The notes: generated by a model not told the origin, from the letters alone. Shown: positions 23,352 to 30,486, counted from the stretch's first letter. The stretch is 33,546 nucleotides of DNA from CAZQIO01 sp964593405 (GCA_964593405.1 CAZQIO010000005.1:1-33546), one strand, 5' to 3'. Translations and numbers: made by a program.

Positions 23352-24016
23352 AAGAATACTTTGTTGGCATCGATCTTGGGAAAGAAAACAAAAGAACCTC
23401 GGCAATTTGTATTTTAGAAAAGATAGAACAAGGAGTTTTGCCAAAAGAAAATCTTTGCAATCTTTGTTCGGACATTTTTGGCAAAGAAGTTTACAAAAAA
23501 TTAAAACCTTTTTTGGGAAATACAAAAACGATAGCGATCGATTCTCCTTTGACAATAGGAAGGGGGAAGGGGGAAATGAGACTTTTTGAAAAATTTTTTT
23601 CAAGAAAAATATTTAGAGATTTCAAAGTCAATCCCATTCCACCAGCCTTAATCCCAAAAGTTTGCGAATTTTCTTTAAAATTGAGAAAAAAATTAGAAAA
23701 AGATGGGTTTGTGTTAGATATTAATCTTATTGAAACTTCTTCAAGGTTGGTTTTGGCTCTTTTGGAAAATTTTAGTTTTTTAAAAGGGAAAATTTTTTGT
23801 CAAAGCAAAAATCAAAGGTCGGCTTTTGTTGCAGCCTACGTTGCTTTTTTGCATTCAAATTTCCAAACAAGGTATATTGGTTACAAAGATGGATTTTTGT
23901 TTTTACCAAAAATGACTCTCTGGAAGAAAATTTGGAGAAAAAATTTTTATTTGGCCTGGAAAGAAAGGCCGAGGTTAAAATATCGTTATTTGATTACAAA
24001 TATTTTTGAAAAATGA
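23348..24016 (+). CDS. DUF429-like RNase H-fold protein (first of two)
   Basis: The 222-residue product begins YFVGIDLGKENKRTSAICIL and continues TIAIDSPLTIG, two acidic strands of the RNase H-like fold found in DUF429 proteins. LIETSSRLVLALL takes the place of the family's Glu-Val-(Tyr/His)-Pro segment. The C-terminal third is basic with several aromatic residues. Family proteins are predicted nucleases without proven activity. A better preserved paralog lies at 26010. It overlaps both neighbours by 4 bp. Confidence 0.65.
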   Translation: MKEYFVGIDLGKENKRTSAICILEKIEQGVLPKENLCNLCSDIFGKEVYKKLKPFLGNTKTIAIDSPLTIGRGKGEMRLFEKFFSRKIFRDFKVNPIPPALIPKVCEFSLKLRKKLEKDGFVLDINLIETSSRLVLALLENFSFLKGKIFCQSKNQRSAFVAAYVAFLHSNFQTRYIGYKDGFLFLPKMTLWKKIWRKNFYLAWKERPRLKYRYLITNIFEK

Positions 24017-24561
24017 GGGTTCCAAAAAAATTAATTGAAATTTTAAAAGAGGGCAAAATTGCAGTAATGCCAACCGATACAATTTATGGAGTTTTGGGAT
24101 CAGCTTTTAACGAAAAAACAGTCGAAAGAATTTATGAGATAAGAAAGAGAGAAAAGACAAAGCCTTTCATTATTTTAATTTCTGACCTTTCTGATTTAAA
24201 AAAATTTGGAATAAAAATTAAACCTTTTCAAAGAAGATTAATAAAAAAATTTTGGCCAGGAGCAGTTAGTTTAATTTTTGATTGTAAATCAAAAAAATTT
24301 GAGTACTTGCATCGAGGAAAAAAATCCTTGGCTCTTAGATTACCAAAGCCAAAATGGTTGAGAAACCTTTTGGAAAAAACCGGCCCCCTTGTTGCACCAA
24401 GCGCAAATTTGGCGGGCAAAAAACCAGCAACAACGATTGAAGAAGCAAAAAAATATTTTGGTTTTAAAGTTGATTTTTATCTTGATGCCGGAAAAATAGA
24501 GGGCAAACCATCAACGATAATTGACATTAGAAAAAAAGAAATTAAAATTGTGAGAAAATGA
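24013..24561 (+). CDS. tsaC: Threonylcarbamoyl-AMP synthase, TsaC/YrdC type
   Basis: The 182-residue product is a lone YrdC domain: an N-terminal PTDTIYGVLGSAFN, IRKREKTKPFIILISD (K-R-K binding residues), WPGAVSLIF, ALRLPKP and APSANLAGKKPATT. It makes threonylcarbamoyl-AMP for the t6A37 modification of ANN-reading tRNAs. The length is that of TsaC rather than of the longer Sua5. Confidence 0.92.
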   Translation: MRVPKKLIEILKEGKIAVMPTDTIYGVLGSAFNEKTVERIYEIRKREKTKPFIILISDLSDLKKFGIKIKPFQRRLIKKFWPGAVSLIFDCKSKKFEYLHRGKKSLALRLPKPKWLRNLLEKTGPLVAPSANLAGKKPATTIEEAKKYFGFKVDFYLDAGKIEGKPSTIIDIRKKEIKIVRK

Positions 24562-25076
24562 ACCTGAACGAGAAAATCTTTATTTTTTTAAATCAAAAAA
24601 TTGCCAATCCCATTTTGGACACTGTTGTCCTTTTTGTTTTTATTCCTCTGTTTTCTCTTTTGGTTTTAGTGCCCCTTTGGCTTTTGTTTTTTAAAAAAGA
24701 AAAATTTTTAGGACTTTATTCTTTATTTTCTGGATTTTTCCTCTATTGGTTTGGTCATTCAATTTTAAAACCACTTTTTCATGTTCCTAGACCTTTTACT
24801 TTAATTGAAGGAGTGAGAATTATTGGCCCCTGGCACCCCAGCCCTTATTCTTTTCCCTCAACAACAACAATGTTAGCTTTCGGTCTTGCTTTACCAATAT
24901 TTTTGAGAAATAAAAAAATAGGGAAGTGGCTTTTGGTTTTGGCATTTTTGGTTGGCTTTTCAGTAATTTATACTGGATTTCACACCCCACTTGATGTTTT
25001 TGGAGGGATTTTCTTTTCTTTTGTTTTTATTTTTCTTTTTGATAAACTTTTATTGATAGTTTTTAGGGGAAAATGA
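24558..25076 (+). CDS. PAP2-fold membrane protein with altered catalytic motifs
   Basis: The 172-residue product has about five hydrophobic segments and the layout of PAP2 lipid phosphatases. Motif C1 is intact (KPLFHVPRP, K71...R78-P79). Motif C2, normally PSGH, reads PSTT (residues 100-103), so the acid His is missing. In motif C3 the SR pair is SV (135-136), but G140, H142 and D146 remain (TGFHTPLDV). The nucleophile His142 and its Asp are thus present while two phosphate-binding/acid residues are gone. Activity is doubtful or altered. Overlaps tsaC by 4 bp. Confidence 0.78.
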   Translation: MNLNEKIFIFLNQKIANPILDTVVLFVFIPLFSLLVLVPLWLLFFKKEKFLGLYSLFSGFFLYWFGHSILKPLFHVPRPFTLIEGVRIIGPWHPSPYSFPSTTTMLAFGLALPIFLRNKKIGKWLLVLAFLVGFSVIYTGFHTPLDVFGGIFFSFVFIFLFDKLLLIVFRGK

Positions 25077-25147
25077 AAATAGAGAAACTTAAAAAAGCCA
25101 AAAGATCAATTCCTGATTGGTCCAAAAAAGAAATTGGGGGAAATTGA
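25073..25147 (+). CDS. Very small basic ORF after the PAP2-like gene
   Basis: Twenty-four codons start in an ATGA overlap with the previous stop: MKIEKLKKAKRSIPDWSKKE and so on. The frame stops just after a run of five Gs; with one G fewer it would go on for about twelve more lysine-rich codons. The start overlap is like those of real genes here, but the length gives weak support. It may be a remnant. The rest of the space up to 25210 holds nothing I recognise. Confidence 0.25.
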   Translation: MKIEKLKKAKRSIPDWSKKEIGGN

Positions 25148-25210
25148 AGGATTTAAAAGGGAGAAAAAAGTTAAAAGGCTATAAAGTGAAATCTCTAATT
25201 CAACTTTAAA

Positions 25211-26002
25211 ATGAAAGCAGAAATTGGTGTCATTGGTGGATCTGGTTTTTACCAATTTTTAAAAGGAAAAGAAATTTCAATTTCCACACCTTATGGAAAG
25301 CCATCGGATAAAATTTCAATCTCAAAGATTTTTGGCAAAAAAATTGCTTTTTTGCCAAGACATGGAAGAAAACATCAAATTCCGCCTCATAAAATAAATT
25401 ATCGAGCCAATGTTTTTGCTCTTAAAAAATTGGGGGTTGAAAGAATCATTGCTCCTTGTGCAGTTGGAAGCTTAAATCCAAAAATGAAGCCGGGCGATTT
25501 TGTTATTGTTGATCAATTTATCGATAGAACGAAAAAAAGAAAAGATACTTTTTTTGAAGGTCCAAAAGTTGCTCACATTTCCAGTGCCGATCCTTATTGT
25601 CCTCAGTTGAGGGAAATAGCAATTAAATGTTGTAAAAAACTAAAATTGTCTTTTCATCCCAAAGGAACGGTAGTTGTAATTGAGGGACCTCGTTTTTCAA
25701 CTCGGGCTGAATCTCAATATTATTCAAAAATTGCCCATTTAATTAATATGACTCAATATCCAGAAGTAATTTTAGCCAAAGAAGCAGAAATTTGTTATTT
25801 GGCAATTTCTTTGGTTACAGATTATGATGCGGGCTTGAAAGGAAGAAAGGACATTAAACCGGTGACAGCCAAAGAAGTTTTAAGCATTTTTAAAAAGAAT
25901 ACTGAGAAAATGAAAGAATTAATTTTAGAAATAATTAAAGCTGTACCAAAAGAAAGAAAATGCCCCTGTGTCCAGTCTTCAAAAGAAGCATTTTTGTCTT
26001 AA
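25211..26002 (+). CDS. mtnP: S-methyl-5'-thioadenosine phosphorylase (PNP/MTAP family)
   Basis: The 263-residue product has IGVIGGSGFYQFL, LPRHGRKHQIPPHKINYRAN (phosphate site), IAPCAVGSL, EGPRFSTRAESQ and INMTQYPEVILAKEAEICY, the purine/methylthioribose site of MTAP. Near the C terminus CPC (ERKCPC) forms the CxC redox pair seen in archaeal-type enzymes. It cleaves methylthioadenosine with phosphate, in purine and methionine salvage. No other methionine salvage gene is in the window. Confidence 0.9.
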   Translation: MKAEIGVIGGSGFYQFLKGKEISISTPYGKPSDKISISKIFGKKIAFLPRHGRKHQIPPHKINYRANVFALKKLGVERIIAPCAVGSLNPKMKPGDFVIVDQFIDRTKKRKDTFFEGPKVAHISSADPYCPQLREIAIKCCKKLKLSFHPKGTVVVIEGPRFSTRAESQYYSKIAHLINMTQYPEVILAKEAEICYLAISLVTDYDAGLKGRKDIKPVTAKEVLSIFKKNTEKMKELILEIIKAVPKERKCPCVQSSKEAFLS

Positions 26003-26009
26003 TCTTTCA

Positions 26010-26588
26010 GTGGTTGTTTTAGGCATCGATTTAGCAGGAAGTCCAAAAAGAAAAACAGGAATTTGCATTCTTAACGAAAAATTAGAAGCTGACTGCTTTT
26101 GCGTTTTTGAAGACAAAGAGATTTTAAATTTGATAAATAAAATAAAACCAAAATTAATCGCAATCGATGCTCCTTTGAGTTTGCCAAAAGGAAGGAAAAG
26201 TTTGAAAAGAAAAGAAAACATTCATTTTAGAGAATGCGACCGAGAGCTTTGGCGATATAAAATAAAATTTTTTCCAATAACTTTGGGACCAATGAGAAAA
26301 TTGACAGAGAGGGGAATTAAATTGAGAAAAATTTTAGAGAAAAAATTTAAAGTGATTGAAGTTTATCCAGGGGCAACCCAAGACATTTTAAAAATTCCGA
26401 GAAAACAAAAAGGTTTTGAAAAACTGAAAAAAGGACTTGAAAAATTGGGAATTAAAATTTTAAAGGAAAATCCTAATGCCGACGAACTCGATGCCATAAC
26501 TGCAGCTTTTACTGGCTGGCTTTATTTGAAAGGAAAATGTGTAGCAATTGGTGATAAAAAAGAGGGACAAATTATAATTCCAAAATGA
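26010..26588 (+). CDS. DUF429 family protein (second of two)
   Basis: GTG 26010 (MVVLGIDLAG) is chosen: it puts the first strand at the N terminus as in the family and clears the previous gene by 7 bp; a GTG at 25968 would add 14 residues that overlap it. The 192-residue product has VVLGIDLAGSPKRKTG, LIAIDAPLSLP, IEVYPGATQDIL and NADELDAITAAFTGWL, the full DUF429 pattern with conserved Asp and Glu residues of an RNase H-like fold. Predicted nuclease; activity unproven. Overlaps the next gene by 4 bp. Confidence 0.85.
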   Translation: MVVLGIDLAGSPKRKTGICILNEKLEADCFCVFEDKEILNLINKIKPKLIAIDAPLSLPKGRKSLKRKENIHFRECDRELWRYKIKFFPITLGPMRKLTERGIKLRKILEKKFKVIEVYPGATQDILKIPRKQKGFEKLKKGLEKLGIKILKENPNADELDAITAAFTGWLYLKGKCVAIGDKKEGQIIIPK

Positions 26589-27220
26589 AGTTTTTAAATT
26601 GCAAAATTGATATTTCAAAGGGGGTTTTCAGGCCAAGGCCAGAGACTAAATTTTGGGTAAAAAGGGCAATAAAAAAATGCAAAAAGGAAATTAAAACTCG
26701 AGCTTTGAAAGAGCCAAAATTTTTAGATATTTTTGCAGGATCAGGTTTTATTGGAATTTTAATTTTAAAAAATATTAAAAACTCAAAAGTCGATTTTGTA
26801 GACATTGACAAAAGAGCAGTAGAGCAAATAAAGATTAATTTAAAAATCAATAAAATCTCTCAAAAAAGATACAAGATCTATCAATCCGATATGTTTGAAA
26901 AGCTTAAAAATAAAAAATACCACTTCATTTTTGCCAACCCTCCATATGTAGCAAAAGAAAGATTGTGGCAGGTTCAAGAATCGGTGAAAAATAAAGAACC
27001 AAAAATTTCTTGGTATGGAGGAAAAGGAGGGCTAAAATACATTAAAAAATTTTTGAAAGAGGCAAAATTTCATTTAAAAGCTGAAGGTAAAGTTTTTCTT
27101 GAAATTGATCCTTTACAAAAAGATGAACTTGAGAAAATTTTACAAAAAGAAAAATATTCAAAATTTGAATTTTTCAAAGATCAATTTGGGAAAATTCGTT
27201 GGGTAATTTTTGTACTTTGA
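26585..27220 (+). CDS. PrmC/HemK-like Gln methyltransferase, catalytic domain only
   Basis: The 211-residue product has GVFRPRPETKFWV (the PRPETE motif), LDIFAGSGFIGI (SAM loop), VDFVDIDKRAVEQIKIN and FANPPYVA, the NPPY that binds the substrate amide. This set is that of PrmC, which methylates the GGQ glutamine of release factors. The usual N-terminal helical domain of about 80 residues is absent, and no room for it is left because the start overlaps the previous gene by 4 bp. Confidence 0.8.
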   Translation: MKFLNCKIDISKGVFRPRPETKFWVKRAIKKCKKEIKTRALKEPKFLDIFAGSGFIGILILKNIKNSKVDFVDIDKRAVEQIKINLKINKISQKRYKIYQSDMFEKLKNKKYHFIFANPPYVAKERLWQVQESVKNKEPKISWYGGKGGLKYIKKFLKEAKFHLKAEGKVFLEIDPLQKDELEKILQKEKYSKFEFFKDQFGKIRWVIFVL

Positions 27221-27243
27221 GAGTTTTTAAAATTTGGTAAAAT
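27217..27243 (+). promoter_or_regulatory. Promoter of the membrane/Clp unit, extended -10, leaderless
   Basis: TTGAGA (27217-27222) and TAAAAT (27238-27243) preceded by TGG (TGn). The spacer is 15 bp, shorter than ideal. The ATG at 27252 is 8 bp after the -10. Confidence 0.55.
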
Positions 27244-27251
27244 AAAAATTG

Positions 27252-27508
27252 ATGTTAGAGACAAAAATTTTTGGTTGGTTTTTGGTAATTGGCGGATTAG
27301 GAATAATACTTTTGGCACTTTATTTTTCTTTTAACATTTTGATTGGGAAATCTCCTTTGCCAGAACTTTTTAAGATCGAAAATAAAAATCTGGAGGCATT
27401 AACTTTGCCAAAGGGGAAAATTCCAACTAGCCAGCCAGAAATCCAAAAGCAGTTTGAAGAAATTGTCGCTGAGCAATTGAAAGAAATTTTTCCGGCAGAA
27501 TTTTTACN
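27252..27508 (+). CDS. Small membrane protein (3' end lost in N run)
   Basis: ATG 27252 follows a TTG at 27249; the ATG fits the promoter spacing. The visible 85 residues start with a membrane helix (IFGWFLVIGGLGIILLALYF) and then a soluble part with QFEEIVAEQLKEIFPAEF before the gap. The gene must end in or after the gap, and the following frame is different. The protein is first in the unit that ends with the Clp ATPase, so a role next to it is inferred. Not recognised as a named family. Confidence 0.65.
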
Positions 27509-27518
27509 NNNNNNNNNG
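27509..27518. other. Assembly gap (ten Ns)
   Basis: The gap hides the end of the small membrane protein and the start of the next one. Unlike the first gap, its edges show no overlap, so the missing length is unknown and more than ten bases is likely. Confidence 0.9.
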
Positions 27519-27520
27519 AT

Positions 27521-27898
27521 TTAATTTTTTCTTATTTTTCTTGGCATTATTGTGACGTTTCAAAAGAGATTCTAAAGGCAATCAAAAATTTTTTAAAGTT
27601 TGGACTTCATTTTTTCTCAATCCCGTTTTTGATAAAAACATTATTTTCTTATTGGCACAAATATTTTTGGACTTATCCCAAGTATTTTGATCCTTGGGTG
27701 TACTTTGTTACATTTTTGTCAAATTTAATTTCTCGAATGGTCGGCGCTTCGGTGCGGCTTTTGGTGATTTTTTTTGGAATTTTTTTTGAAGTTTTAGTTT
27801 TAGTTTTTGGTATTGTCTGTCTTTTTTGTTGGGTCTTTTTGCCATTAATTTTATTTTTTGGTTTTTGGTATGGAATCAAATTTTTATTTGGAATTTAA
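27521..27898 (+). CDS. Integral membrane protein (5' end lost in N run)
   Basis: The frame is open from the gap to the stop. The visible 125 residues are very aromatic (FSYFSWHY, YWHKYFWTYPKYFDPW) and contain two or more membrane helices near the C terminus (LLVIFFGIFFEVLVLVFGIV and the last 20 residues). The first ATG-like codon inside is a TTG at 27629, which would cut off conserved-looking sequence, so the real start is probably in the gap. The end overlaps the Clp gene by 29 bp, a sign of coupled translation. Confidence 0.65.
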   Translation, partial: LIFSYFSWHYCDVSKEILKAIKNFLKFGLHFFSIPFLIKTLFSYWHKYFWTYPKYFDPWVYFVTFLSNLISRMVGASVRLLVIFFGIFFEVLVLVFGIVCLFCWVFLPLILFFGFWYGIKFLFGI

Positions 27899-30326
27899 AA
27901 AATCAAAAATTGCAAAAACAGTTTGGCTTGAATTTTTGCCGATTTTCAAATTAAGAAAACTGGAAAAGAAACTTTTTCTTTTCCTTTCCTTGTTTTTTAG
28001 CCTTTTTTACATTTTCATTTTTGAAAAGAAAATTTTGGGAGCGCTTATTTTATCTTTTCTTTTTTTCATTATCTCTCTTTTGAAAGACGCTTTTTTTGAA
28101 AAAAAATTAAAAAATCCGCCAAAAACCGGTGAGATTTTTGACCTAATAGATTTTTCAATAGCCAAGGCAATTTACAACTGCCTCAGATTGAAAAATACCA
28201 ATTCTTCTTTTTTCCTTTATTTTTTACTGGACGAGAAAAACTTTAAAATTAGATTTTTGTTTTCAAGACTTTTCCTCAATTTAAGAGAACTAAAAAATAG
28301 GCTTTTGGAAGACAAGAGAAAGGATGATGAAATAAAAGAAATAATTTTTGAACTTTCAAACCAAAAAAAAGAAAAAATAAGCCCTGGAGATTTATTTGTT
28401 TTGCTTTCTAAAAAGAACATAATTTTTAAAAATTTTTTGATCGAAAACCAAATAAAAACAGAAGATATCCAGCAAGTGTGGCAATGGGTTGAATACTTAG
28501 AGCAGGAATTTTTAGAAAGAAAAAAGTTTTGGAAATTTGAAAACCTTTTAAGGTTTGGAAGTTTAGCTAGAGAATGGACGGCAGGATACACAATTTTGCT
28601 TGATCGTTTTTCGACAGACGTAACAAAAATTATGAAAAAGCAAGGCTTTCGGAGAATTTTCGCCCATGCCGAGGAAGTAGAAACGATGGAAAAAATCTTA
28701 ATCTCACCTGAAAAAAACGATGTTTTAATAGTAGGAGAACCAGGAAGCGGAAGAAGATCAATGATTGAATTTTTGGCCAACAAATGTGCCCTGGGCCAAA
28801 GTTTACCAGAATTGAATTTTAAAAGAGTAGTTATTTTGGATTTACCAAAAATAATTGCCGAAACTCAAACAATAGAAGAGGCAGAAATGGTTTTGGACAA
28901 AATTTTCTCTGAGGTTCTTTTTGCCGGCAATGTGATTTTGGTCATCGACAATCTTCATCAGTACGTTGGTGTTAAAACAGAAAGAACAGTGGGGGCGATT
29001 GAAATTTCCGGAATTTTGGGAAATTATGTCACCTCTCCAAATTTTTGGTGTATTGGAATTACAACTTTTGAAGGATTACACAAGAATTTAGAAAAAGTTC
29101 CTCTATTACTCGAGGCTTTTGAGAAGATAGAAGTGAAAGAAGTTTCTTTGCAAGAAACTCTTTTGATTTTGGAAGATAGAGCCTTGAGGCTCGAAAAAAA
29201 ATACAAAATATTTTTTACATTTTTGGCAATCAAAAAAATTATTGAACTTTGTGAAAAATACATGCCGGCAATGCCATTCCCAGAAAAAGCAATCGAAGTT
29301 TTGGATGAGTCGGCAATTTTGGTTTCTCAAAGAAAACAAAAAACTGTTTTGCCAGGAGATGTAGAAAAAGTTATTGAAAGAAGAACAAAAATTCCAGTTG
29401 GAGAAATGAGCGAAATAGAAAGAAAAACTCTTTTGAATTTGGAGAAACTTTTACATGAGAGGATTGTTGATCAAGAAGAAGCAATAAAGGAAATTTCAGA
29501 CGCCTTGAGAAGAGCAATGGCAGAATTGAAATTAAGGAAAGGACCGATTGGTTGTTTTCTGTTTTTGGGTCCAACCGGAGTGGGAAAGACAGAAACGGCA
29601 AAGGCTTTAGCAGAAATTTATTATGGTTCTGAAAAAAATATGATAAGGCTAGATATGTCAGAGTTTCAAAACATAAGCGATATTAAAAGAATTTTGGGGT
29701 GGGAAGGTGGAGAGGGATTGTTAACGACTCCAGTCAGGGAAAGACCATTTTCTTTGATTTTGTTGGATGAATTTGAAAAGGCCCATCCAAACATTTTGAA
29801 TTTGTTTTTGCAGGTTTTTGATGAAGGACATTTAACTGACGGAATGGGAAGAAGGGTAGATTTTAAAAATACGATTATTGTCGCTACCTCTAACGCTGGC
29901 TATCAAATAATCCTGGATGCTCTGAAAGATCCAACTCTAAAAGAGTGGGGAAGTGTCAAAAAAAAGTTATTGGATTTTGTCTTTGAAAAAGGAATTTTTA
30001 GACCGGAATTAATAAACAGGTTTGATGCCGTTGTTGTTTTTAAACCTTTGAGTCGAGAAAATCTTTTAGAGGTCGCAGAATTACAATTGAGAAAAATTCA
30101 AAAACAATTAGCCCAAAAAGATATTGATTTTATTATTACTCAAGAGCTTAAAGAAAAAATTGTCGATTTAAGCTACGATATTACTTTCGGCGCAAGAAAT
30201 ATGCAAAGGGTCATTCAAGATAAAGTGGCTAACGTTATCGCTAGAGCAATTTTAGCAAATGAATTAAAAAGAGGAAGCAGAGTAAAAATTGATCCAGAAA
30301 CCTTCTCTTTAATTATCAATCCCTAA
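27870..30326 (+). CDS. Membrane-anchored Clp/Hsp100 AAA+ protein with degenerate first ATPase domain
   Basis: ATG 27870 (MESNFYLEF) is used; a TTG at 27858 is less likely. The 818-residue product has two membrane helices at about residues 35-70, then a helical part (to about 270). AAA-1 has GEPGSGRRS at 289-297, where the Walker A Lys is R295, and VIDNLHQ at 358-364, where the Walker B Glu is N361; the ERRF arginine finger is EAFEK. AAA-2 is intact: GPTGVGKT at 567-574 (K573), LLDEFEKAH with D633-E634, TSNAG sensor 1 and GARNMQRV sensor 2. Only the second ring should hydrolyse ATP. The usual GYVG pore loop of AAA-2 is replaced by a shorter one with Trp. Family: ClpB/ClpC-like unfoldases. The missing IGF-type loop cannot be judged by eye. 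It forms a unit with two membrane genes. Confidence 0.87.
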   Translation: MESNFYLEFKKSKIAKTVWLEFLPIFKLRKLEKKLFLFLSLFFSLFYIFIFEKKILGALILSFLFFIISLLKDAFFEKKLKNPPKTGEIFDLIDFSIAKAIYNCLRLKNTNSSFFLYFLLDEKNFKIRFLFSRLFLNLRELKNRLLEDKRKDDEIKEIIFELSNQKKEKISPGDLFVLLSKKNIIFKNFLIENQIKTEDIQQVWQWVEYLEQEFLERKKFWKFENLLRFGSLAREWTAGYTILLDRFSTDVTKIMKKQGFRRIFAHAEEVETMEKILISPEKNDVLIVGEPGSGRRSMIEFLANKCALGQSLPELNFKRVVILDLPKIIAETQTIEEAEMVLDKIFSEVLFAGNVILVIDNLHQYVGVKTERTVGAIEISGILGNYVTSPNFWCIGITTFEGLHKNLEKVPLLLEAFEKIEVKEVSLQETLLILEDRALRLEKKYKIFFTFLAIKKIIELCEKYMPAMPFPEKAIEVLDESAILVSQRKQKTVLPGDVEKVIERRTKIPVGEMSEIERKTLLNLEKLLHERIVDQEEAIKEISDALRRAMAELKLRKGPIGCFLFLGPTGVGKTETAKALAEIYYGSEKNMIRLDMSEFQNISDIKRILGWEGGEGLLTTPVRERPFSLILLDEFEKAHPNILNLFLQVFDEGHLTDGMGRRVDFKNTIIVATSNAGYQIILDALKDPTLKEWGSVKKKLLDFVFEKGIFRPELINRFDAVVVFKPLSRENLLEVAELQLRKIQKQLAQKDIDFIITQELKEKIVDLSYDITFGARNMQRVIQDKVANVIARAILANELKRGSRVKIDPETFSLIINP

Positions 30327-30352
30327 AAAGTTCTCCTGTGAATTTCTTGTGG

Positions 30353-30389
30353 AAAAAAGGGCTTTTTTGAATTCATTTTGCCCTTTTTT
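30353..30389 (+). terminator. Rho-independent terminator after the Clp gene
   Basis: AAAAAAGGGC (30353-30362) pairs with GCCCTTTTTT (30380-30389) around a 17-base loop, followed by ATTTTTTG. The A/T arms make it usable in both directions. Confidence 0.8.
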
Positions 30390-30397
30390 ATTTTTTG

Positions 30398-30426
30398 TTG
30401 ACTTTAGGTTTTGAATGGAATAAAGT
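30398..30426 (+). promoter_or_regulatory. Promoter of the mraZ division cluster
   Basis: TTGACT (30398-30403), a 17-bp spacer and TAAAGT (30421-30426). The start of transcription would be near 30433, giving a leader of about 54 bases. The -10 touches the first MraZ box, as expected for a repressor-controlled promoter. Confidence 0.6.
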
Positions 30427-30460
30427 GAAAATAGGTGGAAAATTGTGGATAAGTATGGGG
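30425..30460 (+). promoter_or_regulatory. MraZ operator: four GTGG-like boxes at 10-bp steps
   Basis: GTGA (30425), GTGG (30435), GTGG (30445) and ATGG (30455) repeat at exactly one helical turn. The E. coli MraZ operator is TGGGA repeated with N5 spacers, i.e. also 10 bp, upstream of mraZ. The place, between promoter and mraZ ATG (30487), fits autoregulation. Confidence 0.75.
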
Positions 30461-30486
30461 AAAAGTTAAGGTTTCTGTGAATAACT

